A DNA stretch of 64,000 nucleotides from Pleionea mediterranea (GCF_003148745.1 NZ_QGGU01000008.1:124001-188000); one strand, 5' to 3'. Counted from the stretch's first letter, positions 47,379 to 56,980 are shown. Program-made: numbers and translations. The notes: generated by a model not told the origin, from the sequence alone.

Positions 47379-48779
47379 CTAATATTTAATACCACGACCA
47401 AAATCACCCGTTACTTCAGCAACGGCATAGGCAAATACTGAATAAACCGCTACATTCTGTTTTAAGTGCTCAGGGTTGACCTTATCCAGAGTATCATTTG
47501 CGGTATGATGCAAGTCAAAGTAATCGGTACCGTCTTGTCTTAAAGCAAAAGTGCTCATTCCCAGGCCTCTTAATGGCCATAAGTCCGGCCCACTGGTTGC
47601 TTTTGGATTTCCTTTCTTTACACCCAGCGGCTTTAACAATTGCGCCATTTGATCGATAAGAGGCTCGTTTTCATTGACTGAAGTCCAATCAAATGACCAA
47701 ATAAGACCGGCGCCAAAATCCGACTCAGCACCTGTAATGTGCTTATCCATTTCATCCTTATGAGCTTTTGCGTAGGCTTTCGCTCCCCACAATCCCTGCT
47801 CTTCATTTCCCCATAAAACTACCCGTATGGTTCTTCTCGGTCGTTTGCCTTCACTGATTAGCTTTGCAGCAGCCATGGTAATTGCAACGCCTGCGCCATC
47901 GTCAACCGCGCCCGTACCCAAGTCCCACGAATCAAGGTGACCGCCTATCACTACCACTTCTTCGGGACTTTCTCGACCAGTAATTTCTCCGATTACGTTG
48001 TAAGTCGTCAACAACTCACCGGGCGAAGAGGTTAAAGTTAGGCCAAACTCCACAGAACCGCGCTTTAATTGATTAAGCAATAAATCGGCATCGGGGTTTG
48101 ATAAGGCGGCTGCCGGAATTTTTCTCACACCTTCAGCGTAACCCATGTTACCGGTATGGGGTAAACGGTCATGATCGGTACCGATGGATCGAATGACAAT
48201 GGCTTTGGCGCCCTTCTCGCCAGCAACAGAGGCTCCCCGGCTTCTGGCAGCAACCGCTTTGCCATAAGAGCGTCCATCCCGAGTTTTCTTCATTTTGTGG
48301 CTTATAAAAACGATTTTACCTCCTACAGCCCCTCTTTCAGCAGCCTGAAGATCTTCAAAGGTTTTGAAATGAGCAATCTCACCTCTTACGCCTTCATTAC
48401 CAGTACCCACACTGTTGCCTAATGCAGTAACAATCACTTTTTGAGGAAAGGGTGAAATAATTTCAGCTTGCTCAACGCCTCTATCCCAGGAAGGAAAAGT
48501 GACCGGTTCAGTCCATACTTTATCAAACCCCAATTGTTTGAACTTATTTTTAGCCCATTTGACTGCTCGCTTATCCCCTTCGGTGCCCGCCATACGGGGC
48601 CCGACCTCGGTGGTTAAAGACTCTAAAATGTCATAAGCCAGATCACTTTTAAGCGCTTTATCTCTTAACTCGGCAGCTCTCTCAATATCAGCTTGATCTA
48701 GTTTACCGGCTGCCATTACCAACGCAGGCGAAAAAACAATCACTAAAGCAATGAATAACTGGGTAATTATACTTTTCAT
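47379..48779 (-). CDS. M28 family zinc aminopeptidase, exported
   Basis: 466 residues with a signal peptide (about 1-23), an inserted PA domain (about 120-250) and a co-catalytic two-zinc peptidase domain. Zinc ligands are recognisable in GGHLDSWD (near 280), GAVDDGAG, NEEQG, GAESDFGA and LHHTANDT. It is similar to bacterial homologues of plasma glutamate carboxypeptidase. Likely periplasmic or secreted, releasing amino acids or dipeptides. The crotonase gene follows closely. Confidence 0.9.
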   Translation of the reverse strand: MKSIITQLFIALVIVFSPALVMAAGKLDQADIERAAELRDKALKSDLAYDILESLTTEVGPRMAGTEGDKRAVKWAKNKFKQLGFDKVWTEPVTFPSWDRGVEQAEIISPFPQKVIVTALGNSVGTGNEGVRGEIAHFKTFEDLQAAERGAVGGKIVFISHKMKKTRDGRSYGKAVAARSRGASVAGEKGAKAIVIRSIGTDHDRLPHTGNMGYAEGVRKIPAAALSNPDADLLLNQLKRGSVEFGLTLTSSPGELLTTYNVIGEITGRESPEEVVVIGGHLDSWDLGTGAVDDGAGVAITMAAAKLISEGKRPRRTIRVVLWGNEEQGLWGAKAYAKAHKDEMDKHITGAESDFGAGLIWSFDWTSVNENEPLIDQMAQLLKPLGVKKGNPKATSGPDLWPLRGLGMSTFALRQDGTDYFDLHHTANDTLDKVNPEHLKQNVAVYSVFAYAVAEVTGDFGRGIKY

Positions 48780-48886
48780 TTCTATCTCCAGATTAATAGT
48801 GCGAAAAGATTATCAAATACCGTGTTGTGTTGTAAGATGTTGTTAAATAAAGTTGCAATTTAATTTGCAGAGTTCAGGAGTCCAAC

Positions 48887-49369
48887 ATGTCCCACCCGAT
48901 TTACGACCAAAAAGTAAACCGATTAAACGGTGAGTCAAACGATCTATCGGAATACAAAGGTCAGGTATTACTGATCGTAAACACTGCTAGCGAATGTGGG
49001 TTTACGCCTCAGTATGAAGGGTTGGAATCACTGTATCAGCAATACAAGGACAAAGGCTTTTCAGTACTTGGATTTCCTTGCAATCAATTCGGCAAGCAGG
49101 AGCCAGGTTCAAGCGACGAGATTGCAAGCTTTTGCAGCACCCGTTTTTCAGTGTCATTTCCATTATTCGAAAAAGTGGATGTCAATGGAGAAAATGCCCA
49201 CCCCTTATTTGATCATTTAAAGAGACAGGCTCCGGGTATTCTTGGCAGTCAATCAATCAAATGGAATTTTACTAAGTTTTTAGTCGATACCGAAGGAAAT
49301 GTAGTAAAGCGTTTTGCGCCAAAAGATAAGCCGGAAGCCATCGAAAAAACTGTTGCAAAGTTAGTTTAA
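48887..49369 (+). CDS. Glutathione peroxidase-like (thioredoxin-type) peroxidase
   Basis: 160 residues. Peroxidatic Cys37 in ASECGFTPQY, FPCNQFGKQEPG, and WNFTKFLV form the catalytic tetrad. Cys83 in SFCSTRFSVSFPLF matches the resolving cysteine of 2-Cys Gpx enzymes, which use thioredoxin rather than glutathione. Removes hydrogen peroxide and organic hydroperoxides. slyX follows 10 bp later. Confidence 0.92.
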   Translation: MSHPIYDQKVNRLNGESNDLSEYKGQVLLIVNTASECGFTPQYEGLESLYQQYKDKGFSVLGFPCNQFGKQEPGSSDEIASFCSTRFSVSFPLFEKVDVNGENAHPLFDHLKRQAPGILGSQSIKWNFTKFLVDTEGNVVKRFAPKDKPEAIEKTVAKLV

Positions 49370-49379
49370 CAGGCCTGTT

Positions 49380-49589
49380 ATGAGTCAAAATCAAAAACTG
49401 ATGGATCTGGAGTGTAAACTCGCCTTTCAGGACGATACTATCAATATATTAAACGACACTGTTATTGCTCAACAAAAACAAATTGATGAATTAATGCATC
49501 ACTTACAAAAACTACAAGCGCAAATGGTTAGTTTACGAGAGCAACAAGGATCCGATCCGGCAGGTCACGAACTTCCTCCCCACTATTGA
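49380..49589 (+). CDS. slyX: SlyX family protein
   Basis: 69-residue coiled-coil protein: LECKLAFQDDTINILNDTVIAQQKQID is the SlyX pattern, and the protein ends with the family signature ELPPHY. Function not established. It is 10 bp downstream of the peroxidase gene and 54 bp upstream of the SDR gene, all on the plus strand. Confidence 0.93.
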   Translation: MSQNQKLMDLECKLAFQDDTINILNDTVIAQQKQIDELMHHLQKLQAQMVSLREQQGSDPAGHELPPHY

Positions 49590-49643
49590 TCAATACCCAG
49601 GGTTAAATAAGAAACCGTTTAAAAAATAATCTAATGAGCTACT

Positions 49644-50465
49644 ATGAGTTTAAACAATAAAACCATAATCATCACAGGCGCTAGTCGTGGTATTGGTCGC
49701 GGAATGGCCCTTCGATTTGCTCAAGACGGTGCCAATATTGTAATTGCAGCAAAGTCATCAGAACCACATCCGAAGCTTGAGGGGACTATTCACACGGTAG
49801 CCGAGGAAGTCAATAAAGCTGGCGGAAATGCACTGGCTTTTCAACTCGATGTTCGAAAGGAGCTTTCTGTAAAAAAGTTAATGACTGCTGCATTTGAAAC
49901 CTTTGGCTCTATCGATGCCATAATAAACAATGCAGGGGCAATCAGTTTAACATCCGTTGAGAAAACCAGCCCCAAACGGTACGACCTGATGCAAACAGTA
50001 AACCACCGTGCCGTTTATTGCCTGGCTCATTATGGTATTCCTTATTTAAAAAAATCAGCCAATCCTCATATCATAAACTTATCACCACCCATTAATTTAA
50101 ACCTTAAGTGGCTAAAAGATTACGCACCCTACACGCTTTCAAAGTACGGAATGTCCATGTTAACGCTAGGACTAGCCGAAGAGTTAAAGTCCGCTGGAAT
50201 TTCAGTTAACTCATTATGGCCAAAAACGATGATTGCTACCGCAGCAATTGAGTTTGCCGTTGGCAATAAAGAAACACTGACCCATTGTCGCACGCCCAAA
50301 ATTATGGCGGATGCTGCCTATCAATTATTATTGACCGAAAAAAACACTATTACTGGTCAGTTGTTACTCGATGAAGATATTCTTAGACAGTATGGTGTCG
50401 ATAATTTTGAGCAATACGCAGTAGACGCGAGCAAACCGCTTTACCCCGATTTATTTTTAGATTAA
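49644..50465 (+). CDS. Short-chain dehydrogenase (HSDL2-like)
   Basis: 273 residues with the NAD(P)-binding TGASRGIG at 11-18, NNAG near 91, and a catalytic set Ser in INLSPPIN and YTLSK. The sequence LSPPINLN...APYTLSKYGMSM resembles the hydroxysteroid dehydrogenase-like protein 2 group, whose bacterial members probably act on fatty-acid derivatives. The substrate is unknown. Confidence 0.88.
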   Translation: MSLNNKTIIITGASRGIGRGMALRFAQDGANIVIAAKSSEPHPKLEGTIHTVAEEVNKAGGNALAFQLDVRKELSVKKLMTAAFETFGSIDAIINNAGAISLTSVEKTSPKRYDLMQTVNHRAVYCLAHYGIPYLKKSANPHIINLSPPINLNLKWLKDYAPYTLSKYGMSMLTLGLAEELKSAGISVNSLWPKTMIATAAIEFAVGNKETLTHCRTPKIMADAAYQLLLTEKNTITGQLLLDEDILRQYGVDNFEQYAVDASKPLYPDLFLD

Positions 50466-50608
50466 TCCCTATTCCTACAATAATTTAGTTTAACTATTTA
50501 ATATGATTTTTTCATTCGAAGGAAAGTTTTTTTATTTAAGGAAAAGTGCAGGGAGAATATTCAAATAAAGCTATTTTTAAAAATAGATATTGCAAAATAG
50601 AGTTGGAA

Positions 50609-50640
50609 AGCGAGTAAAAACAGATAAGTTCTTACTCGCT
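50609..50640 (-). terminator. Probable terminator after etfA
   Basis: A 9-bp stem (AGCGAGTAA with TTACTCGCT) and a 14-base loop lie 17 bp beyond the etfA stop. Only a short T stretch follows on the minus strand, so strength is moderate. Confidence 0.45.
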
Positions 50641-50657
50641 CAATTAAGCAGCAAAAA

Positions 50658-51587
50658 TTACAGCGCTTCTTTTAACTCAGGTAATACTTTAAATAAGTCA
50701 GCAACCAGTCCATAGTCCGCAACTTGAAATATAGGAGCTTCTTCATCTTTATTGATGGCCACTATAACCTTACTGTCTTTCATACCGGCTAAATGCTGAA
50801 TTGCTCCAGAAATACCAACTGCAATATAGAGTTCTGGCGCAACGATTTTACCTGTTTGACCAACCTGATAGTCGTTCGGTACAAAGCCAGCATCCACTGC
50901 AGCACGAGATGCGCCAACAGCAGCACCTAATTTATCTGCAATCTCTTCCAGCATATGGAAGTTTTCACCGCTTTGCATACCACGGCCACCAGAAATAATG
51001 ACTTTAGCACCCGTTAACTCAGGACGTTCTGACTCTGTCAGTTCCTGACCAACAAAAGATGACTTTTCAAATCCAGAACTTAAAGTTTTAGAATCTACAT
51101 CAGCGGAACCACCCTCGGCAGCTACCGCATCAAATGCAGTGGCTCGAACCGTTACCACTTTTACATTGTCTGCACTCTGAACCGTCGCAATGGCATTACC
51201 GGCGTAAACTGGACGCTTGAATGTATCGTCTGACTCAACTGAAACAATGTCGGAAATCATCTGAACATCGAGCTTTGCTGCAACTCGTGGCATAAAGTTT
51301 TTCCCGAATGTTGTAGCTGGTGCCAATATGTGTGAATAGCCTTCTGCTAACTCTACCGTTAAATTAGCCACATTTTCGGCAAGAGCATGCTCAAGCTTTT
51401 CATCATTAACAGCGATGACTTTAGCAACGCCTTCAACTTTAGCGGCCGCTTCAGCCACAGAATCGGCATTATGACCAGCGACAAGCACATGAATATCATT
51501 TCCAAGAAACTTTGCAGCAGCTACTGTGTTTAAAGTAGATGGCAACAGTTCCGAATTGGTATGTTCTGCTATAACTAGAGTTGTCAT
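50658..51587 (-). CDS. etfA: Electron transfer flavoprotein subunit alpha
   Basis: 309 residues. The C-terminal FAD-binding domain contains [52 protein letters not shown] and [10 protein letters not shown], all family hallmarks. It accepts electrons from acyl-CoA dehydrogenases and passes them to ETF-ubiquinone oxidoreductase. Its ATG overlaps the etfB stop by one base (TAATG), so translation is coupled. Confidence 0.97.
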   Translation of the reverse strand: MTTLVIAEHTNSELLPSTLNTVAAAKFLGNDIHVLVAGHNADSVAEAAAKVEGVAKVIAVNDEKLEHALAENVANLTVELAEGYSHILAPATTFGKNFMPRVAAKLDVQMISDIVSVESDDTFKRPVYAGNAIATVQSADNVKVVTVRATAFDAVAAEGGSADVDSKTLSSGFEKSSFVGQELTESERPELTGAKVIISGGRGMQSGENFHMLEEIADKLGAAVGASRAAVDAGFVPNDYQVGQTGKIVAPELYIAVGISGAIQHLAGMKDSKVIVAINKDEEAPIFQVADYGLVADLFKVLPELKEAL

Positions 51588-52336
51588 TAGATCACCTTCG
51601 CTTCATTTTTTAACTTTTCTACCAACTCGTCTACCGACTCAACTTTGATACCTGCTTCACGTGCAGGAGGAGACTCTACTTTTAATGTTTTCACTCGCGG
51701 AGAAATATCAACACCTAATTCATCTGGCGTGGTCTCATCTAATGTTTTTTTCTTCGCTTTCATAATATTGGGCAATGAAGCAAATCGAGGCTCATTCAAT
51801 CGCAGATCGGTTGTTACAACAGCGGGCAATTGAAGTGCAACGGTTTCTAAACCACCATCGATTTCACGCGTCACATTAACCTTACCGTCTTCAACCACCA
51901 CTTTAGAGGCAAAAGTACCTTGAGGCCAATCAAGCAGAGCTGAAAGCATTTGACCGGTCTGATTGTTATCGCCGTCAATGGTTTGCTTACCTAAAATAAC
52001 CATATCGGGTGATTCTTTATTAACCAGTTCTTTTAATATTTTTGAAACAGCAAGTGGTTGAACCTCTTCATCGGTTTTCACAAGAATCGCTCTGTCAGCA
52101 CCCAGTGCCAATGCGGTTCTTAATGTTTCCTGACTTTGCTGAGGCCCAATAGATGCCACGATGATTTCCGAGGCAACGCCCTGCTCTTTAAGGCGAACCG
52201 CTTCTTCAACAGCGATTTCACAAAATGGATTCATAGACATTTTAACATTAGCGGTTTCAACGCCAGTGTTATCAGCTTTTACGCGTACTTTAACGTTGTA
52301 ATCGATGACGCGTTTTACGGCTACCAGAATTTTCAT
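51587..52336 (-). CDS. etfB: Electron transfer flavoprotein subunit beta
   Basis: 249 residues from ATG 52336 ([19 protein letters not shown]) with AGGA about 7 bp upstream; the longer frame upstream lacks the family pattern. [40 protein letters not shown] and the C-terminal recognition loop region are typical. Forms the heterodimer with EtfA that carries FAD and AMP. The operon diverges from the ETF-QO gene across 170 bp. Confidence 0.97.
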   Translation of the reverse strand: MKILVAVKRVIDYNVKVRVKADNTGVETANVKMSMNPFCEIAVEEAVRLKEQGVASEIIVASIGPQQSQETLRTALALGADRAILVKTDEEVQPLAVSKILKELVNKESPDMVILGKQTIDGDNNQTGQMLSALLDWPQGTFASKVVVEDGKVNVTREIDGGLETVALQLPAVVTTDLRLNEPRFASLPNIMKAKKKTLDETTPDELGVDISPRVKTLKVESPPAREAGIKVESVDELVEKLKNEAKVI

Positions 52337-52506
52337 GGATTGTCCTGTACTGAGTTGTTTATAATAACGGTAATAAACGTTATTGCAGTGCAATGTAAAA
52401 ATTAAGGCCAGATTTTGACGGGATCCTAGTGAAAGATCAACCTTTGCCACTTATTTTCCGCTTATAAGATAAAGAAAATAGCACCAATTTTGGAGGAATA
52501 AATTAC

Positions 52507-54165
52507 ATGACAGAACGCGAATCTATGGAGTTTGATGTAGTTATCGTTGGCGCAGGTCCAGCAGGACTATCAGCGGCAATTGAGCTCGCTAAACAAGGCC
52601 AGGAGAATGATAACCCAATATCCGTCGTTGTCGTCGAAAAAGGCTCCGAAGTCGGTGCGCATATCTTATCTGGCGCTGTTTTTGAGCCAACCGCATTGAA
52701 TGAACTTATTCCAGACTGGCGAGAAAAGAACGCACCGCTGAATACAGAGGTTTCTGGTGATGATATTTACTTAATGACATCCGACCAAAAAGCCCAAAAG
52801 ATCCCTTCTCTTTTCGCCCCAAAAACCATGCATAATCATGGTAACTACATCATCAGCTTAGGAAATTTATGCCGCTGGCTCGGTGAACAGGCCGAAGCCA
52901 TGGGGATAGAAATTTTTCCCGGATTTGCCGCTACCGAAGTGTTATATAACGACGATGGCAGCGTCAAAGGCGTGGCCACAGGCGATATGGGCATTGCTGA
53001 AGACGGCTCTCAAAAAGATGGATTTATGCGTGGTATGGAGCTTCATGCCAAATACACCCTGTTTGCAGAAGGTTGCCGTGGCAGTCTTGGAAAGCAACTG
53101 ATTCAGAAGTTTGAACTCGATAAAGGCAAAGAGCCTCAACATTACGGCATTGGCATCAAAGAGCTTTGGACCATACCGGAAGAGCAGCACCAGCAAGGAC
53201 TTGTGGTTCATACTGCAGGTTGGCCCTTGAGTGAAAGTAAAAGTTCAGGAGGCGGATTTCTATACCATATAGAAGACAATCAGGTAGTTGTCGGTTTAAT
53301 TACTGATCTTTCCTATTCAAATCCCCACGTAAGCCCTTTCGATGAGTTTCAGCGCTATAAACATCATCCAACCATTAAACAGTATCTCGATAATGGTGAA
53401 CGCGTCTCCTATGGCGCCAGAGCCCTAGTAAAAGGTGGTATCCAGTCTCAACCAACCATGCATTTTGCTGGAGGTCTACTCATTGGTGACAATGCAGGAA
53501 CACTTAATTTTGCAAAAATAAAAGGCTCTCACACAGCAATGAAATCTGGCATGATTGCAGCTCAGTCAATTGCCGACGCATTAAAAGCCGACCGCAAGAA
53601 TGATGTGCTTGAAGAATACACCGAAGCCTATAAAAACTCCTGGGCTTATAAAGAACTTTACACTCAACGTAATTTTGGCCCAGCGCAGCATAAATGGGGC
53701 AATCTGATAGGCTCGGCTTACGCATTCATTGATATAAATATATTCAATGGAAAACTCCCCTGGACACTGAGCGATCCTGTTGCCGATCATAATACGCTCA
53801 AACCAGCTGCCGAATCGTCCAAAATCAACTACCCTAAACCAGATGGTAAGCTATCGTTTGATAAGCTGTCTTCTGTGTTTATTTCGAATACAAACCACGA
53901 AGAAGACCAGCCGGTGCACTTAAAACTTAGTGATGAATCTATTCCGGTCGATCACAACCTTGCGCTATACGATGAACCCGCCCAACGCTACTGCCCTGCC
54001 GGGGTTTATGAAATTATTCGGGACGATGATGGTAGTAATCCACGACTGCAAATCAACGCTCAAAACTGCGTACACTGCAAAACCTGTGATATAAAAGATC
54101 CTAAACAAAACATTAACTGGGTTTGTCCTGAGGGCGCTGGCGGCCCAAACTACCCTAATATGTAA
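52507..54165 (+). CDS. Electron transfer flavoprotein-ubiquinone oxidoreductase
   Basis: Membrane-associated enzyme that moves electrons from reduced ETF to ubiquinone. The 552 residues begin with an FAD-binding GAGPAG (15-20) and end with the [4Fe-4S] ligands in YCPAGVYE, CVHCKTC and WVCPEGAGGPNYP. Start is supported by GGAGG 9 bp upstream. It diverges from etfBA, so both sides of the ETF branch are made from one intergenic region. Confidence 0.97.
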   Translation: MTERESMEFDVVIVGAGPAGLSAAIELAKQGQENDNPISVVVVEKGSEVGAHILSGAVFEPTALNELIPDWREKNAPLNTEVSGDDIYLMTSDQKAQKIPSLFAPKTMHNHGNYIISLGNLCRWLGEQAEAMGIEIFPGFAATEVLYNDDGSVKGVATGDMGIAEDGSQKDGFMRGMELHAKYTLFAEGCRGSLGKQLIQKFELDKGKEPQHYGIGIKELWTIPEEQHQQGLVVHTAGWPLSESKSSGGGFLYHIEDNQVVVGLITDLSYSNPHVSPFDEFQRYKHHPTIKQYLDNGERVSYGARALVKGGIQSQPTMHFAGGLLIGDNAGTLNFAKIKGSHTAMKSGMIAAQSIADALKADRKNDVLEEYTEAYKNSWAYKELYTQRNFGPAQHKWGNLIGSAYAFIDINIFNGKLPWTLSDPVADHNTLKPAAESSKINYPKPDGKLSFDKLSSVFISNTNHEEDQPVHLKLSDESIPVDHNLALYDEPAQRYCPAGVYEIIRDDDGSNPRLQINAQNCVHCKTCDIKDPKQNINWVCPEGAGGPNYPNM

Positions 54166-54222
54166 CTGTTACACGATATTTTTATAATATTTCAATAAAT
54201 TTATTACGCTAAATATTGTATT

Positions 54223-54438
54223 ATGGAGCTAGGCATTACCAAATCATTACACGGTGATCCCCAGCTCCAATTCCTTTCTTTGCTCTGACCAAAACCTTTT
54301 TGACTCCCAGAGTCAAGCATTCATCTTAGTACTGGCTTTCTTTCAGTGAAATAGGTGAATTCCTCCCTTATGTGAACAATATCCCATTTTTCTAGCATTT
54401 AATTCACTATGATGTTTGTATAGTAATTGGAGACAATC
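54223..54438 (+). other. Possible structured leader of the Asn-rich small ORF
   Basis: The 273-bp spacer before the small ORF contains an inverted repeat TGGAGCT (54224-54230) with AGCTCCA (54263-54269) and a second hairpin TTGACTC-CCA-GAGTCAA near 54310. Neither is followed by a T run. I recognise no riboswitch class. Confidence 0.25.
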
Positions 54439-54609
54439 ATGGCAGCCTCAAATAACAATCACAATAATCCAGCTAACCTGGATAACCCGATGAAACATCC
54501 TGAAGAACTCAATCAAGATGATCTAGCTCCATTTGCACAGCTAGTTTTAACTGAAACATCTTTTTATAAGAAAATGGGGATGAATTTTATCTCTGAAATG
54601 CTTGCTTAA
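54439..54609 (+). CDS. 56-residue Asn-rich protein
   Basis: No family recognised. ATG at 54439 has GGAG 6 bp upstream; an in-frame TTG at 54427 is less likely. The N-terminus is Asn/Pro-rich (ASNNNHNNPANLDNP), then an acidic HPEELNQDDLAPFAQLVLTE and a helical end with Lys and Met. A perfect terminator 15 bp after its stop supports a real transcription unit. Confidence 0.6.
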   Translation: MAASNNNHNNPANLDNPMKHPEELNQDDLAPFAQLVLTETSFYKKMGMNFISEMLA

Positions 54610-54624
54610 CACTTTCTGATTTCT

Positions 54625-54660
54625 ATTAAAAAAGGCGACTTATAAGTCGCCTTTTTTAAT
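54625..54660. terminator. Bidirectional intrinsic terminator
   Basis: A perfect 36-bp palindrome with an AAGGCGACTTA core stem and six A/T on each side. It lies between the convergent Asn-rich ORF and the DUF3466 gene and should end transcription from both. Confidence 0.92.
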
Positions 54661-54677
54661 AGTTCAAATTTTTTAAT

Positions 54678-56099
54678 TCATGAATAATTTGGATAACGAC
54701 GATATACAACAAATATTGTTAAAAACAATAGTCCAATCCCGTTGATGCTTCCACCTGTCTCAACGGCTTCTGTAGTTTCACAACTTTGATTCGCCTCTGC
54801 TGCTCTTGGTTTTAAAAGAAACGCCCGTATTTCACCTTCAAGAGTCCCATCAATTTGCTCAACTGAAACGGTTCCTGATCCAATAATCCAACCTTGGTTA
54901 TTTATCTCTCTTGCCTCAGAAAGATTCCAACCACTGTCACAATCAATTAATGTATTTAAATCAACAGGAACTTCGTTTTCATAGTCAATATCGTAAATAA
55001 AAGGCGAGAATGATAAAGGAGTAGATGTCTGCTGAGAGATGCCAACTACCAAACCATGGTCGTTAACTGATAAAGCCTGAGAAAACTTAAAGCGGTCATC
55101 CAAAAATCCTATAGCGTGAGCAGTTTCAGTTGAAATATCATAATAAAAAGCTTGGGAATTTGAAGAACCAACAGCATATATTCCGCTTTCATTAATATCC
55201 CACAACGTATCTCTAGAGTCTTCCACTAGTCCTGTTATTGGAGTTAATGCTTGGGTATCATTAGAAATAAATGCCTGTGCCACGATATAAAAATTATCTC
55301 TGTTATTAAAAATTCCGCTATGCCCAACAAAGGTACCACTTGAATTAATTCCTGTTAGTGCAGTGCGGTTGTGGGTTTCATCAAGTGGCTCAATAAAAGA
55401 GGCACTTTCATTTAGAATATCGAATTTCATTCCTCGTAATGAATCTGCAGAAAATCCATTGCATTCATTTTTTTCTATTATTACGTTTGCTTCTCCCACT
55501 ATTTGTGAATTTGCAATATCCAGTGCCCGTGTCTGGCGATATTCAACTATCATTTCATCTAGCGCCTCACCATCCCGTTCAAAAGGTTGGATTTCATTAA
55601 AGTTACCGTTGTCATAAAATGCTTTGGAAAGTAAAACTTCCTGACTCCCTTCTACACATGCACCTTCACTATTCTGACTGTAGGTTTTAACTGTTTGCGC
55701 AACTGAACGATAGCCTACAACAACACCATCACTGCTAACTGAAGAAGCGAATGCACCTCGTAGAGCTGCTTCAATAATCGGCTTTTGACTTTCCGGAATA
55801 ATATTTTGAGGATTTATATTATCTTCAAAGAAGCGGACAGCATTAAACACATTTGCACGCTGAATTGTTTCAACACCATTTACTTCTACAGTGTAGCTAA
55901 ACTCACCTCTTGATGTTCCAACTAAGTCACCACTGTCATTTAATGCAAACCCACTAGATTGTTTTGGATCGGTTTCAACAACGGGCAAAGCCCCCAAGTC
56001 AATAACTTCGTATGAAGTCGGTAGGTTTTTTGCTGATACGGATGATGCAATGCCTAAAGCAATTAGTGCAGTTGCGGGTATTGTTTTGAACTTAAACAT
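54678..56099 (-). CDS. DUF3466 family protein with GlyGly-CTERM-like tail
   Basis: 473 residues from ATG 56099, preceded by an AGGT site. A signal peptide (about 1-23) opens the protein, and the mature part repeats segments such as GFALNDSGDLVGTSRG, ALTGINSSGTFVGHSG and ALSVNDHGLVVGIS, the HAF/DUF3466 repeat type. The end reads TGGSINGIGLLFLTIFVVYRRYP: a GG-S motif, hydrophobic helix and arginines, resembling the GlyGly-CTERM sorting signal processed by rhombosortase. Probably a surface-exposed protein; function unknown. Confidence 0.82.
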   Translation of the reverse strand: MFKFKTIPATALIALGIASSVSAKNLPTSYEVIDLGALPVVETDPKQSSGFALNDSGDLVGTSRGEFSYTVEVNGVETIQRANVFNAVRFFEDNINPQNIIPESQKPIIEAALRGAFASSVSSDGVVVGYRSVAQTVKTYSQNSEGACVEGSQEVLLSKAFYDNGNFNEIQPFERDGEALDEMIVEYRQTRALDIANSQIVGEANVIIEKNECNGFSADSLRGMKFDILNESASFIEPLDETHNRTALTGINSSGTFVGHSGIFNNRDNFYIVAQAFISNDTQALTPITGLVEDSRDTLWDINESGIYAVGSSNSQAFYYDISTETAHAIGFLDDRFKFSQALSVNDHGLVVGISQQTSTPLSFSPFIYDIDYENEVPVDLNTLIDCDSGWNLSEAREINNQGWIIGSGTVSVEQIDGTLEGEIRAFLLKPRAAEANQSCETTEAVETGGSINGIGLLFLTIFVVYRRYPNYS

Positions 56100-56194
56100 T
56101 AAACTACCTGTAAACACGGTTTATTTATGGGTTAACACCATTCAAGGCGAGCTAGTATATACCAGATCGGTTATAGGACAAGCGGCTATTCGCA

Positions 56195-56245
56195 TAGTTC
56201 CTTTTAATAGTTCCTTTTAATAGTCCTTTTGAATAGACCCTTTTA
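56195..56245. repeat. 13-bp tandem repeat (about 4 copies) running into the maiA stop
   Basis: Units TAGTTCCTTTTAA (56195-56207 and 56208-56220, identical), TAGTCCTTTTGAA (56221-56233) and a partial TAGACCCTTTTA (56234-56245). The last copy overlaps the stop codon of maiA on the minus strand. Confidence 0.88.
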
Positions 56246-56899
56246 TTTGCTTGAGACTGCGTCTTGTTGATTTTCCGGCGCAGCGTCTGAAAATGCGCTT
56301 AACGTCATGCAGTGCTCATTAATTGCACAAATTCGTGGGTAAGCATTCAAATCCACATTAAAACGATTGGCATTATAAACTTGAGACACCAAGTAAATAT
56401 CAGCCATGGTTAAATCACTTCCCATACAATAAGGGCCCTTGCTTTTGTGGCTAAGCAACTTCGTTTCGAGCGCTTCAAACCCTTTATGGATCCAGTGATG
56501 ATACCATTGGCCCTTTCTTTCCTCTGTTATATCCAACTCACCAGTAAGGTATTGCAATACTCTTAAGTTATTAAGTGGATGAATATCACAGGCAACCATC
56601 TGGCAAATTGAACGAACTTCAGCTTTAGCGTATAAATCTTCTGGCAACAAAGCAGGTGTAGGATATCGTTCTTCCAGATACTCCAAAATTGCCGTTGACT
56701 GATTGATAGAGATCTTACCATCCACTAACAGAGGCACCAGGCCTTGAGGATTAAGCGCCCGATACTCGGCTTTATGTTGCTCACCGCCTTCTTTAACCAG
56801 GTGAACAGACACGCTGTTATAAGATACCTGTTTTACATTAAGTGCTATTCGCACCCGGTATGCAGCGGTGGAACGCCAATAGCCAAATAATTTTAACAT
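56243..56899 (-). CDS. maiA: Maleylacetoacetate isomerase
   Basis: Zeta-class glutathione transferase that isomerises maleylacetoacetate to fumarylacetoacetate. 218 residues from ATG 56899 (AAGGGTG 8 bp upstream). The N-terminal thioredoxin domain has the zeta motif YWRSTAAYRVRIALN (active Ser10), QSTAILEYLEERYP near 62, and the C-terminal helical domain includes CQMVACDIHPLNNLRVLQYL. It is the last gene of the tyrosine catabolic cluster, after a hairpin. Confidence 0.93.
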   Translation of the reverse strand: MLKLFGYWRSTAAYRVRIALNVKQVSYNSVSVHLVKEGGEQHKAEYRALNPQGLVPLLVDGKISINQSTAILEYLEERYPTPALLPEDLYAKAEVRSICQMVACDIHPLNNLRVLQYLTGELDITEERKGQWYHHWIHKGFEALETKLLSHKSKGPYCMGSDLTMADIYLVSQVYNANRFNVDLNAYPRICAINEHCMTLSAFSDAAPENQQDAVSSK

Positions 56900-56934
56900 T
56901 CTGATCACCCTTATAATTATTGTATAAATAGACA

Positions 56935-56957
56935 AAAGCCCGGATATACCGGGCTTT
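56935..56957 (-). terminator. Hairpin between fahA and maiA
   Basis: A 9-bp stem AAAGCCCGG/CCGGGCTTT with a 5-base loop, then four T on the minus strand. It lies 23 bp after the fahA stop and may partly terminate transcription, lowering maiA expression. Confidence 0.65.
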
Positions 56958-56980
56958 GCAGTGAAGATAATAAACTTATC

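Noticed and set aside
47379-48779. Horizontal transfer of the M28 peptidase region
   Set aside because: By eye its base composition and start signals match its neighbours; no mobile element borders it.
54223-54270. Riboswitch before the Asn-rich ORF
   Set aside because: The inverted repeat TGGAGCT/AGCTCCA is only 7 bp and I cannot match it to any known aptamer; kept only as a low-confidence structured leader.
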